DNA of 32,765 nucleotides from a virus, in the IMG/VR virus record IMGVR_UViG_3300036939_000030, positions 1-32,765 of that record, one strand, 5' to 3'. Below the pieces are notes generated by a model. That model did no database searches and was not told the origin of the DNA. It saw only the letters and a program-made list of their open reading frames with translations. The translations under genes were made by a program, and so were the position numbers. This document shows, one piece after another, positions 14,976-24,541 of the stretch. Numbering within the stretch: the first letter of the stretch is position 1; each line of letters starts with the position of its first letter.

Positions 14976-16057
14976 TGGTTACCGAGCTGCCGACGATCGC
15001 GGCCCGCGTCTGGAATTCGCAGGTTTCCAAGATCCGCCGCGCGCGAGCGGTTACCGGCCTTGGCGTGCGCCTCTGGTACACGGCCAAAGGCATTATCGTT
15101 TCCCTGGCAGGCGGCCGAGAGGAGTTTCGCCACCCGTGGCAGATGCGCGGAGAGTGGCAGCCGAGCGCCGCAGATCCGGAGCGACTCGAGTTTCGCGTTT
15201 TCGTGCGGCCTGGCTTTGTGACCGGCCGCGACGTCGTAATCGATATGCAAGGCCGCGAGTCCAGACGTCTGGACAGCAAGAGCGGCCAAGCGATCGAGCG
15301 GCAACACGTGCGGCTTACAGATCCCGAGCCGCCTTTCCTGGTTGTCGGCACCTGGCGCAATCCCATTGCGGCCGCTGGCATTACTGCCACCCTCGAGGGT
15401 GAGCTCGTAGCACTGCCAGGCGAAGGCTACCCGGAATTTTTCGCCCGCCGCGGAGTGCGGCCCGCCTCGCCAGGCGGCAACGCCACCGAGCCAGGCACGA
15501 TCGAGGCCCCATTCGACGCGCAGCGCACGCGCGAGCTCCGCGCGGCCGACGTCGTGCTCGTAACGCCGCGCACGGCTACGGCAACGCAGGTGCAGCCGCT
15601 CGACCCCTTGAGCCAGTCGGCAACGATCGAGCTTTCGAGCGTGTTCCTAAATGATGCAGTGCGCGGCCAGCCGCGGCACCGCCTGGTTTGCGTGCCAAAG
15701 TTTGTGCCCCCTCGAGAACCTTCTGCAGTCGAGCGGCTGCTCGGAACCTACACGGAGCCGCAAACCGACGAGCTCAGAATCGGCACCGTTTGGATGGTTT
15801 CACCACCAGACGCCGGAGCCGACGCGGTACCCGATGACACCTGGCAGGCCTATTTTCAAAACGTGGTTTTCTGGAATCTAAACCACGCCACCCGGAACGA
15901 AGTGCCCGACGCGCCGCAGCCGCCAACCCGCCTGCAAACTGGCATCCCTTGGGCAGACTTTTTCGGCAACCTGCAGCTGCAGCAATCAAACGACATTCTC
16001 GCGCAGGTTGGCGCCTACCTGGCAGGCGGAGACTTTAGCGGAATTTATTGGACGTGA
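14975..16057 (+). CDS. Tail protein, paralogue B (360 aa)
   Basis: The start is the ATG in the TAATG overlap. Its N-terminus (IAARVWNSQVSKIRRARAV, LGVRLWYTAKGIIVSLA, FRVFVRPGFVTG) is homologous by eye to paralogue A. The C-terminal 200 residues are extra. The 16-bp palindrome lies inside the gene at codons about 95-100 in a different frame from the other coding copies, encoding Ser-Arg-Arg-Leu-Asp. A virion tail-tip role is inferred from position. The stop overlaps the next GTG start. Confidence 0.7.
   Translation: MVTELPTIAARVWNSQVSKIRRARAVTGLGVRLWYTAKGIIVSLAGGREEFRHPWQMRGEWQPSAADPERLEFRVFVRPGFVTGRDVVIDMQGRESRRLDSKSGQAIERQHVRLTDPEPPFLVVGTWRNPIAAAGITATLEGELVALPGEGYPEFFARRGVRPASPGGNATEPGTIEAPFDAQRTRELRAADVVLVTPRTATATQVQPLDPLSQSATIELSSVFLNDAVRGQPRHRLVCVPKFVPPREPSAVERLLGTYTEPQTDELRIGTVWMVSPPDAGADAVPDDTWQAYFQNVVFWNLNHATRNEVPDAPQPPTRLQTGIPWADFFGNLQLQQSNDILAQVGAYLAGGDFSGIYWT
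15259..15274 (+). repeat. 16-bp palindrome GTCCAGACGTCTGGAC, copy 4 of 6
   Basis: A perfect copy in mid-gene of tail paralogue B, with GCGA on the left and A on the right. It is the only copy far from a gene boundary. Confidence 0.95.
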
Positions 16058-16221
16058 GCGCATACGACCCATTGCAACGCCGCCTCGAGCGAGAGGCCGA
16101 GGAACTCGAGGCCGCACCCCCGCCGCCGCTGCTTAACCCGCCTTGGCCTTACAAGGCCGAACCCTTCGACGCTTTGTTTTTCGCGCTCGACCAGGTGCCA
16201 GAGAAGCAGGCCGACCCATAG
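16054..16221 (+). CDS. Small hypothetical protein (55 aa, GTG start)
   Basis: A GTG start overlaps the previous TGA as GTGA. The product has an acidic helical N-terminus (RRLEREAEELEAA), a run of five prolines and an aromatic C-terminal part (NPPWPYKAEPFDALFFALDQ). It resembles short accessory proteins between tail-fibre genes. Function unknown. It is supported by tight coupling and by filling an otherwise empty spacer. Confidence 0.55.
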   Translation: MSAYDPLQRRLEREAEELEAAPPPPLLNPPWPYKAEPFDALFFALDQVPEKQADP

Positions 16222-16230
16222 GCGGCCCGG

Positions 16231-16236
16231 TTGACT
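16231..16236 (+). promoter_or_regulatory. TTGACA-type element (TTGACT) before 970-aa gene
   Basis: TTGACT ends 14 nt before the ATG at 16251. Confidence 0.5.
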
Positions 16237-16250
16237 CAGGCCCGCGGGGA

Positions 16251-19163
16251 ATGAGTAAAATCCCGCTTTTCGCCAGCCTGGCAACGGAACGCCTAGTAAA
16301 TCGCGACGGAGGAAACGCGACGCTGCCGCCGTTTGTCTTCGGTGACACAAAGGTTTTTACCCTCGAAACCCTCGAGTCGACAGATACCGGCCTGCAGGTG
16401 CGCAACCTGAATGTGCGCAGCCTCCGCGCGACGCTTGGCCGGGTGCAGGAACCGCCCACCGCTGGCACCTTCACGTTGCGCGCCAACGTGGCCAGCAAAG
16501 CGGCGCCTACGTTCCAGGTAGTCGACCCGAACACGCTCGAATATGTCTGGATCTATCACGACGGGGTAAAGGTTCAGGAATTCAACGCGCCAAACGATTT
16601 TCCCTCGCAGGCGCTCGCCTACTTCAACAGCCAGGCCGCGGCTTACCTTTCGGTAATCGCGACAGAGAACGAAGACGACGAGGCAGTTTATACCTTTACC
16701 GGAGTGCAGCCCGGAAACGTGGCAGTCGTCAAATTGCGCATCGGCTACACGAAAAACGTTTTTTCCGGATTCGTGGAAGTTTCCACGACCGTTGGCGCAC
16801 CCGTGCCCGTGTTTTCGGCCGAGATCACGCCACGGAGCACACCGGCCGCTTTCGCGCAGGCCCTTGCTCCCGTTCTCACGATCGCAGAGCCGACACAGCC
16901 CGCGGCTGGCTTATGGGTTTTCCGGCTGCCGAACCGCGGCCAGCTCCCGGCCTCTTTCAACGTCGGAGCCAACCGCCTGGCGCCGCGTTCGTTCGTCCGG
17001 ATTCGCTCTTATGAGGCCGACGCCGGGGAGTGGTGGCATGAGGTGCAGCTCATCCAAACGCCCGCCGCTTCGAACAGTGCGTTTGCCCGGGTGCTGCCAC
17101 CCGCGCCAAGCGTCGAGCGCGTGCGCGCCGGAGCTGCTCGCAACCCTGGCTCGAGCGCCAACACAAACGAAGTGCAGCGAATCAAGATTCCCCGCGATTT
17201 CCGCGGCACGTTTTCGCTGACTTTCGACTTTCGCAGAACCGGCCTTTTGAGCCCGCAAACGCCGCCCGAGGAAATGCAGGCCGCTCTAAATGCCCTCTTT
17301 CTGGACGGCAAACAGCGGTTTGCGGTTTCAGTTATCGAGGCCGATTTCGCGCACGTGGAATTCGTGGGCCCGCTCGAGTCCAGCCCGCAGAATCTAATCA
17401 GCGTCCAGGTTGAGAGTTTCGAGCCTGGCGTTATGGAGTTTGCGCTTTTCCTTGGCCGTCCAGAAATGGCCGCCTTGCTGCGCGACCGCGCCGAAATCGA
17501 GCTGCCTTTCGAGATCGAGCTCGAGGTTGTCGACGATGACGAAGACGCGGCAAACCCGGCCATTCCAGGCCGCGCGGTTACGATCGCGCAAACAAAGGTA
17601 AAGGTTACCCGCGAGCAGGCATTCGAGGAGCTCCGCGAAGTGCAATCGATCGACTGGCTAAAGCCCCCGGCCCTGGTCGACTATATCCCCTTTACTCCGG
17701 ACCAGGTAATAACCGGCCAGCAGCATTACACGGCGATTTTCGGGAACGGCCTCACCCGCGTTTTCTCTTTCGGTTTCAACCTGGCGACGCCTTGGATTTC
17801 TGGCGTTGTCGTGCGCGAAAACAAGCCGCTTGGCCGCGTGTTCGTGAACGGCACCGACTACACGCTCGCAGCTGGCAACGATGCAGCAAACGAGCTCGTT
17901 TTGACGGTTGCAAATTCGGTGCCGATGCCAGCCCTAAACAGCCTGGCGATTTGCATTACAACGGCAGGCCCGAAGTCCGCATTTCAGGCGCACACGCACA
18001 CAGTCGGCCAGATTGTCGGCCTGCAGGAGTTGCTCGACGTCCTGGCCGAGCGGCTAACAAACATCGAAGACAAGCTGCCTTTCACGGCGCCAGGCACCCG
18101 CGACGCAGACGCGAGCGCGGAACAGGTTTTCGAGATCCCGAATTTTGCGACGCAGTACCCCGGCCGCTATTTGACGAGCGACTTTTCGAAACCCGTTTCG
18201 ATTGCACGGCCGCCGCGGCTCCTGCCAGCCATCCACGACGCCGCGGCCGAGCAGCTCGAGGCAGGCCCGTTGCCAGCTGCCAACGCATCGCGCTACGTGA
18301 TCGAAAACGCGGCCGTCGACTCGCTGGCCCTCGACGCACAAGCAGGCGCCGGAAACCTGCAGGTGAAGGTTTCGCACTCGATCAAAACTGGCGACTCGAT
18401 CAGCCTCGACGGGGAAACCTGGTACACAGTCGGATTGGTGCCGCTTTCGGGAACTTACATTCCCATAACGCCCGCCCTGGCTGCCGACGCTTTCACCGAC
18501 CAGGAAGTTTACCGCCGCAATTTTGATTCTTACGCTGGCGACGTTCTCGTTTACACCGGCAACGCGCCCTTGCTGGTACCAGGCCGCCGCGGCGCCCTGA
18601 AAGCTGGCGCCATTGTCGGAAGCGACGGCCGCAGCTGGTACCCGCTGACGTGGGAAAACGGCACCACGTCGTTTTACCCGGCCGATATGGAGCGCGAGCT
18701 TTTCACGTTCCCGCTAAACGAGAAAATGCTGCGCCCGGGTGGCGAGCTCGAGCTCGAATTCGCATTCGCGGCAAAGCTGGTAAACGCCAACACGGCCGCG
18801 CAATTGCTCCTGGTTGTCGAGTTTGGCACCACGCCAAACCAGGTAACCCCGGCCACGACCGGAGTTAACTTGTCCGATGTGACCTGGAACGCGGCGCCGC
18901 TCCTTTCGCAACGCATCATTTTAACCGGCCAGCGCGTCGACGGAAAATTTGGCGTCGCGATCCGCAGGAGCCTGCAAAACGCATTCGCGGCCGACCGGCT
19001 GCTTTACGGGATTTGGGAAGCAGCAGGCGCCACCCCGAACACGGCAAACCTAGTGCTCCGCGCCCGCGTCAAACACTTCGACACGGAGAACAGCCAGGCA
19101 GACGCCCGCGGCGCCGTGTGGCTCTCCATGACCGAGGCCGAGGCCAAAATTTCTAACCTCTAA
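16251..19163 (+). CDS. Large tail fibre/tip protein (970 aa)
   Basis: The largest gene in the window, a probable central fibre or baseplate-hub-associated fibre. The N-terminal 500 residues look like repeated beta domains (TFTLRANVASKAAPTFQVVD, VYTFTGVQPGNVAVVKLRI, FRGTFSLTFDFRRTG). The middle has AFQAHTHTVGQIVGLQELLD, where the HTHTVGQI...L motif resembles the His-rich collar motif seen in many phage fibre proteins, followed by a short helix (VLAERLTNIEDKL) that could trimerise. The C-terminus is beta-rich (WYPLTWENGTTSFYPADME). The start at 16251 is chosen because TTGACT lies 14 nt upstream; earlier in-frame codons overlap the 55-aa gene. Confidence 0.75.
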   Translation: MSKIPLFASLATERLVNRDGGNATLPPFVFGDTKVFTLETLESTDTGLQVRNLNVRSLRATLGRVQEPPTAGTFTLRANVASKAAPTFQVVDPNTLEYVWIYHDGVKVQEFNAPNDFPSQALAYFNSQAAAYLSVIATENEDDEAVYTFTGVQPGNVAVVKLRIGYTKNVFSGFVEVSTTVGAPVPVFSAEITPRSTPAAFAQALAPVLTIAEPTQPAAGLWVFRLPNRGQLPASFNVGANRLAPRSFVRIRSYEADAGEWWHEVQLIQTPAASNSAFARVLPPAPSVERVRAGAARNPGSSANTNEVQRIKIPRDFRGTFSLTFDFRRTGLLSPQTPPEEMQAALNALFLDGKQRFAVSVIEADFAHVEFVGPLESSPQNLISVQVESFEPGVMEFALFLGRPEMAALLRDRAEIELPFEIELEVVDDDEDAANPAIPGRAVTIAQTKVKVTREQAFEELREVQSIDWLKPPALVDYIPFTPDQVITGQQHYTAIFGNGLTRVFSFGFNLATPWISGVVVRENKPLGRVFVNGTDYTLAAGNDAANELVLTVANSVPMPALNSLAICITTAGPKSAFQAHTHTVGQIVGLQELLDVLAERLTNIEDKLPFTAPGTRDADASAEQVFEIPNFATQYPGRYLTSDFSKPVSIARPPRLLPAIHDAAAEQLEAGPLPAANASRYVIENAAVDSLALDAQAGAGNLQVKVSHSIKTGDSISLDGETWYTVGLVPLSGTYIPITPALAADAFTDQEVYRRNFDSYAGDVLVYTGNAPLLVPGRRGALKAGAIVGSDGRSWYPLTWENGTTSFYPADMERELFTFPLNEKMLRPGGELELEFAFAAKLVNANTAAQLLLVVEFGTTPNQVTPATTGVNLSDVTWNAAPLLSQRIILTGQRVDGKFGVAIRRSLQNAFAADRLLYGIWEAAGATPNTANLVLRARVKHFDTENSQADARGAVWLSMTEAEAKISNL

Positions 19164-19168
19164 AGCAG

Positions 19169-19978
19169 ATGGCAAAGCCAGTAATCAACACAACGCAGAG
19201 CGTGCTCGGATTTCTGCAATGGCAGACTTGGGCATTTCAGCCGACAGCGACCGGCCAGCCAACCGGCTGGCAGGCCTCCACCCTCCCGCCTGGCGTTACG
19301 ATGAACGCAACCACGGGATTTATCAGCGGCGCAGCCACGGCGCCTGGCGTGTACCTTTTCCAGCTGACGGCCTCGAATGCCGATGGCGTTTCTGATCCCG
19401 TAGTTTTCGCGTGTGGCATCGAGGCGAGCGGCTACGTGCAGCCGTCGAACATCCTCGAAACCATTATCGACGTTACGACGCGCCGCGTTTTCGTCGGCCT
19501 TTCCCTGGCCGAGCTGCAGGCGAAAGGCAGCGCCGCAATTGCCAACACGGCCGACGAGAAAGAGGCGAAAAAGGTTTCGCCGCTGATGTGGCTAAAAGCA
19601 GGCGACGACGTCCTTTTTTCCATCCGGTTTATCAAGGGGGGAGTTGTGGCGCCGCTGCAGCTCTCGAGCCTCAAGTTTGTTTTGAAGGAATTCGAACCCG
19701 AAACCGAGATCGTCAAAACGACCGGCAACGCCGACACCTGGCAGCAAACCGGCAGCGGCCAAAACTCGAGTTTTCAGCTATGGGCGAAGATCGATGGCGA
19801 CGCACTGCGCGCCATTCTCAGCGATTACGAGCAAGACGAGGAAACGAGTTTTAAGGCCCTTGGCGAATTCCAGTGGCTCGAGGCAAACCCGACAACGCCG
19901 CGCATCGGCCCCGCTCAAATCGTCGGCTCGAGCCGCACGTTTGGCGTGACTCTGCCGCGCGACCTTACCGCGAATTGA
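19169..19978 (+). CDS. Tail protein with Ig-like (He_PIG) domain (269 aa)
   Basis: Residues about 30-75 (STLPPGVTMNATTGFISGAA, then PGVYLFQLTASNADGVSD) match the putative-Ig (He_PIG) repeat, where a G-x-I-S-G turn is followed by a Y-x-F-x-L-x-A-x-N strand. The remainder is a separate alpha/beta domain (DVTTRRVFVGLSLAELQAKG, VLFSIRFIKGGVVAPLQL). Such Ig-like modules are common on virion surfaces, where they bind carbohydrates weakly. It probably belongs to the tail-fibre complex with its neighbours. ATG lies five bases after the previous stop. Confidence 0.75.
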   Translation: MAKPVINTTQSVLGFLQWQTWAFQPTATGQPTGWQASTLPPGVTMNATTGFISGAATAPGVYLFQLTASNADGVSDPVVFACGIEASGYVQPSNILETIIDVTTRRVFVGLSLAELQAKGSAAIANTADEKEAKKVSPLMWLKAGDDVLFSIRFIKGGVVAPLQLSSLKFVLKEFEPETEIVKTTGNADTWQQTGSGQNSSFQLWAKIDGDALRAILSDYEQDEETSFKALGEFQWLEANPTTPRIGPAQIVGSSRTFGVTLPRDLTAN

Positions 19979-19979
19979 T

Positions 19980-21383
<1,404 letters not shown>

Positions 21384-21397
21384 TTTTGGATCCAAAA
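21384..21397 (+). repeat. 14-bp palindrome TTTTGGATCCAAAA, copy 1 of 2
   Basis: A perfect AT-flanked palindrome directly after the previous TAG stop and overlapping the TTG start of the next frame. The second copy lies at 29318 before the zinc-ribbon gene. Confidence 0.9.
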
Positions 21398-21826
21398 TTC
21401 GCCACCGTTGCCAAGCTGGCTGCCGAGCACCGCGTCGGCAGCGTCGGAATTGTTGGGCCCCACGCGCTGCGCACTGCGCAGCCAGGCGACCGGCTGCAGC
21501 TGCTCGTTTCCAAGTGCCTGGCCAAGTGCGGCCGATTCGCGGCCGCCCTGGCCGAGCAGCTCGACGAGCCAGTCGAGTTGCACGACGCGGCCCGCCTGCC
21601 TTGGGCATCGCACCTGCACCTTTCCGTTTGCTGGTTGAACGTCGACACGCTGCCGCGCGTGGAATACCCCCGCGGCGCCGTGGCCTTGATGAAGCACGGC
21701 GCCGGATTCGTAAACGTGCCCCTCGCAGGAATCCCGCACCTGGTACCAGTCGACCGGCCGCCGCCCGTGAAGCCTGGCCGAGCGTCCAAGGTTTACGAGG
21801 CCCCGCCCGGAGGTTTCTTGATATGA
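21386..21826 (+). CDS. Hypothetical protein (146 aa, TTG start)
   Basis: The first possible start is the TTG at 21386, inside the TTTTGGATCCAAAA palindrome; no ATG lies nearby in frame. The N-terminal half (VAKLAAEHRVGSVGIVGPHA, DRLQLLVSKCLAKCGRFAAA, LAEQLDEPVELHDAARLP) has an alpha/beta pattern a little like minimal nucleotidyltransferases, but the catalytic GSxxRG/DxD signature is absent. It overlaps the glycosyltransferase gene as ATGA, so the two may act together. No function can be assigned. Confidence 0.55.
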   Translation: MDPKFATVAKLAAEHRVGSVGIVGPHALRTAQPGDRLQLLVSKCLAKCGRFAAALAEQLDEPVELHDAARLPWASHLHLSVCWLNVDTLPRVEYPRGAVALMKHGAGFVNVPLAGIPHLVPVDRPPPVKPGRASKVYEAPPGGFLI

Positions 21827-22647
21827 TCGAGCGCGCGGTTTTCTCACTCTGGACGCGGCCGCCCTCGTTTCAGATCCGCCGCGGCCCCTTGCTGGTTGCC
21901 ACCCTGGCGCACTGCCTGGCCGCGTTGCACTTCCAGGAAGTGCATTTCGTGACCGATCGACGCGGCGCCGCAATTTCGGCCGCTCTAGGTTGGCGTTTTA
22001 CCAATCTAAGCGAGGCCCTCGAGCAGCTCGACGCGCCCGCGGAAGTTTGGGCAGCTGGAAAGCTCGAGGCCCTCCGCCTGCAGGAATCGCCCGCCGTGCA
22101 CGTCGACCAAGACGTTTTTTTGCTCGGAGGCCTGGCCGATTTCCTCGACGCCCCTTTGCTGGCTCAGTCACCCGACCGCCTCGAGGTTTACCAGCGAGCC
22201 GAGGCCCGCGGCCTTTTCGACCTGGTCGACCTGCAGCCCGGTTTCGTGCCCGTCAATGCTGGCGTTATCGGAGGCGCCAACCTGGCCGCCGTGCGCGAGT
22301 TTGCCGAGCTGGCTCTCGAGAAGATCCGGAGGTTTCACGGCCAGCCGTTTGGCGGCACCTGGCCGAGCATGATTTGCGAGCAGTATTTCTTCGCACAATT
22401 CGCGGCCGATCGCGGCCTCGAGCTGCGCACGCTGTTTGGCTCAGATCCGACCCGCGAGCAGCTGGCCGCCCTCCCATACGTGCACCTTACAGGCGAGGCC
22501 AAGCTGCAGCCGTTTTACCTCGAGAGGGTAGAAACCCGCCTTTCTCGAGATTTCCCCGCCCAATATGCGGCCTTTTTGGCCGGATGGGAGGCCTTGCCAG
22601 GAAAGGCGCCGGAGCTGCAGGAGTGTTGCGGCTGCCGCGGCTTTTGA
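21823..22647 (+). CDS. DUF6734-like putative glycosyltransferase (274 aa)
   Basis: A GT-A-type fold is suggested by several features in order: an opening RAVFSLWT(R)P strand, ALHFQEVHFVTDRRGA, then KLEALRLQESPAVHVDQDVF with a DxD motif (D95, D97) usual for metal and nucleotide-sugar binding, VPVNAGVIGG, and WPSMICEQYFFAQFA with the conserved E-Q pair. This order is known from DUF6734 proteins, mostly in Bacteroidota. Inside a fibre cluster it could glycosylate a virion protein or alter a host glycan. The start overlaps the previous stop (ATGA), and the TGA stop forms part of the next TTGACA element. The assignment is by motif and is reasonable but not proven. Confidence 0.72.
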   Translation: MIERAVFSLWTRPPSFQIRRGPLLVATLAHCLAALHFQEVHFVTDRRGAAISAALGWRFTNLSEALEQLDAPAEVWAAGKLEALRLQESPAVHVDQDVFLLGGLADFLDAPLLAQSPDRLEVYQRAEARGLFDLVDLQPGFVPVNAGVIGGANLAAVREFAELALEKIRRFHGQPFGGTWPSMICEQYFFAQFAADRGLELRTLFGSDPTREQLAALPYVHLTGEAKLQPFYLERVETRLSRDFPAQYAAFLAGWEALPGKAPELQECCGCRGF

Positions 22648-22649
22648 CA
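22644..22649 (+). promoter_or_regulatory. TTGACA element before membrane/coiled-coil gene
   Basis: A perfect TTGACA that includes the glycosyltransferase TGA stop and ends 15 nt before the ATG at 22665. Confidence 0.5.
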
Positions 22650-22664
22650 GCGCCGCGGGTGGCG

Positions 22665-23090
22665 ATGAATCCACCCACCGCCGCCGAAGTCCAGACGTCT
22701 GGACAAACCCCAACCCTGCCAAAAAAGCTGCGCGCCGTTGTCGAGATATCGGCCGCAATCCTTGGCGCCCTGGCCGTATTGGCTACCGGGTGCCTCTGGC
22801 TTTTCTCGTTTATCAGCGACGCCGCAATCAGACGGGAAAGCCTGCCAAAGCAGGTGGCAGAACTTGCCGAGGTTCAAAAAGTGAACACTGGCAAAATTGG
22901 CGAGCTCGAGAAAAAGGCCGAGGCCTCGCTTATCGATCGAACGAACCTGCACAGAGAGGTTGCGGAAAGCCGCGCGGCTCTCAGCGGCTCAATCAAAGAC
23001 CTGGCCGACGCACTTTCGAGGCGCCTCGACCGGCTCGACGATCGCACCGAGCGCATAGGCGACCGCGTCGGAGTGGAGCGCGCAAGGTGA
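22665..23090 (+). CDS. Membrane-anchored coiled-coil protein, lysis or virion candidate (141 aa)
   Basis: After a polar N-terminus, residues about 25-50 form one transmembrane helix (VVEISAAILGALAVLATGCL, WLFSFIS). The remainder is a long coiled coil (LPKQVAELAEVQKVNTGKIG, ADALSRRLDRLDDRTERIG). The topology suits a holin-like or spanin-like protein or a membrane-anchored virion factor, but it lies several genes before the endolysin. Codons 9-14 include the 16-bp palindrome, read Val-Gln-Thr-Ser-Gly. The start is fixed by TTGACA 15 nt upstream. Its TGA stop is part of the next GTGACA element. Confidence 0.65.
   Translation: MNPPTAAEVQTSGQTPTLPKKLRAVVEISAAILGALAVLATGCLWLFSFISDAAIRRESLPKQVAELAEVQKVNTGKIGELEKKAEASLIDRTNLHREVAESRAALSGSIKDLADALSRRLDRLDDRTERIGDRVGVERAR
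22689..22704 (+). repeat. 16-bp palindrome GTCCAGACGTCTGGAC, copy 5 of 6
   Basis: A perfect copy 24 nt into the membrane/coiled-coil gene, read in frame as VQTSG. Flanked by A on both sides. Confidence 0.95.
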
Positions 23091-23092
23091 CA
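23087..23092 (+). promoter_or_regulatory. TTGACA-type element (GTGACA) before tailspike gene
   Basis: GTGACA includes the upstream TGA stop and ends 16 nt before the ATG at 23109. Confidence 0.45.
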
Positions 23093-23108
23093 CACGCCGC
23101 CGCGTGTT

Positions 23109-24527
23109 ATGGCATTACCGACAACGTCAGTTTGGGAGATTCGAAACACCGGCCACTTTTCAAACGGCGCCGGTTTCAATCCTTCGCGCGCAGGTGGCAT
23201 CGATCGCAGCCAGCAAGACGAGCCGCACGTCGTCATTGATGGCGCCACCATCACGGCCACCATTCACACCGCGCCCGCGCAGCTCAACTTGACCGGCTAC
23301 ACGGTTATTTTGGGCGACGTCGGAAATTTTGTTCAGATCCTCACCGGAGCGAGCACAAACGGATTTTTCGAAATAACGGCCGTCGATATCCCAAACAATC
23401 GTTGGGTGCTCGACCGCACAGTCGGCACCGCAGGCGCCACAATCACTGGCCGGATGGGAGGCGCCGCCAATGGCCCGCAACGCATTTTCTTATCTGCAGG
23501 CGCAGGCCACCGCTATTGGTGGAAATCGGGAACCTACCAGCAGAACAACGGAAACAGCGGCGCAGAATTCGGCGCCACACTTGGCACCTTTGCCACGTCG
23601 GCCGAACCAATTTTCGTGCGTGGCTACAAGACCACCCGCGGAGACGATGCCGAGCGGCCGCTTGTCCTGATTTCTGGCGCCGGTTACGCGACGGCCTACT
23701 CTGTGCGCGTCGGCCAAGGGTGGCAGGTTCGAGGAATTGAGATCGACGCAAACGCCCTTTCCGGAATCATTGCGTTTTCGGCCTCTGGCGTGCGATCGAC
23801 GGCAATTGATTGCATCGCGCGCGGCTGCGATGGCGCGAACGGGAAAGGTTTCGAGACGATCAACACCGAGTGTTGCGCCGCTTACGATTGCTCGACCGGA
23901 GGCCAAGGCGGAACACACGAACGGCTATTCGTGCACAACAACGTTGGCGGCTCGATTCTAGGCACCGGCCTTGCCAGCCCCGTTGGCGTCGACAGGTGCA
24001 TTTTCGTTAACATCATTAACCCGATTACAGGCGCACCGGCCCGGGTGACAAATTGCGTGGCCTACAAGACCACAAACGGTTTCACGGCTGGCAGTAGTTA
24101 CACCCATTTCGACAACTGCATTTCGCACACGTCGACGCGCGGCTTTTACGTCGCTTCGAACACCGGCCACGCCCGGTTTACCAATTGCTTTGCCTACGCT
24201 TGCACGACCGCGTTTTCGAATCTGAATGGCACCGCGCCAGGTGGCACGGCTGACAGTTTCGAGAGCAGCTGCGCGACGTTGACGGCCGACCCTTTCGAGA
24301 ACGTCGCAATTTCAGATTTCCGACTCAACAACACGGCTGGCGGAGGCGCCACCTGCAAAAACCAGTCGCACCCCGTTCCCATCATTCACAACAACGGAGC
24401 GCCAACTTTGCTGGCGTCCTCGTTTGACGCTGGCGCCCTGCAGTCGGCTGCAGTCGGAGGAGGAGGAGGCACCACAAACCCGCTGCCAGGCATCGGCTCC
24501 GCAATCATCCAAGGCGGACTTTTCTAA
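23109..24527 (+). CDS. Right-handed beta-helix tailspike-like protein (472 aa)
   Basis: A probable receptor-binding or polysaccharide-degrading spike. From about residue 185 to 390 the protein is a series of short rungs of the form x-x-G-I-x-I-D, x-x-C-x-A-x-x-C, F-x-N-C-x-A (WQVRGIEIDANALSG, STAIDCIARGC, VDRCIFVNIINPI, THFDNCISHTSTRGF, ARFTNCFAYACTTAFS), the pattern of pectate-lyase-type parallel beta-helices. The N-terminal 150 residues would be the attachment and head-binding part; the C-terminus ends in a Gly/Pro-rich segment. The abundance of Cys and Asn rungs is notable. Substrate unknown. Confidence 0.82.
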   Translation: MALPTTSVWEIRNTGHFSNGAGFNPSRAGGIDRSQQDEPHVVIDGATITATIHTAPAQLNLTGYTVILGDVGNFVQILTGASTNGFFEITAVDIPNNRWVLDRTVGTAGATITGRMGGAANGPQRIFLSAGAGHRYWWKSGTYQQNNGNSGAEFGATLGTFATSAEPIFVRGYKTTRGDDAERPLVLISGAGYATAYSVRVGQGWQVRGIEIDANALSGIIAFSASGVRSTAIDCIARGCDGANGKGFETINTECCAAYDCSTGGQGGTHERLFVHNNVGGSILGTGLASPVGVDRCIFVNIINPITGAPARVTNCVAYKTTNGFTAGSSYTHFDNCISHTSTRGFYVASNTGHARFTNCFAYACTTAFSNLNGTAPGGTADSFESSCATLTADPFENVAISDFRLNNTAGGGATCKNQSHPVPIIHNNGAPTLLASSFDAGALQSAAVGGGGGTTNPLPGIGSAIIQGGLF

Positions 24528-24541
24528 ATCACCCCGAATCT

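Noticed and set aside
21386-21826. Calling the 146-aa protein a minimal nucleotidyltransferase
   Set aside because: The helix-strand pattern is vaguely similar, but the GSxxRG and DxD catalytic motifs are absent.
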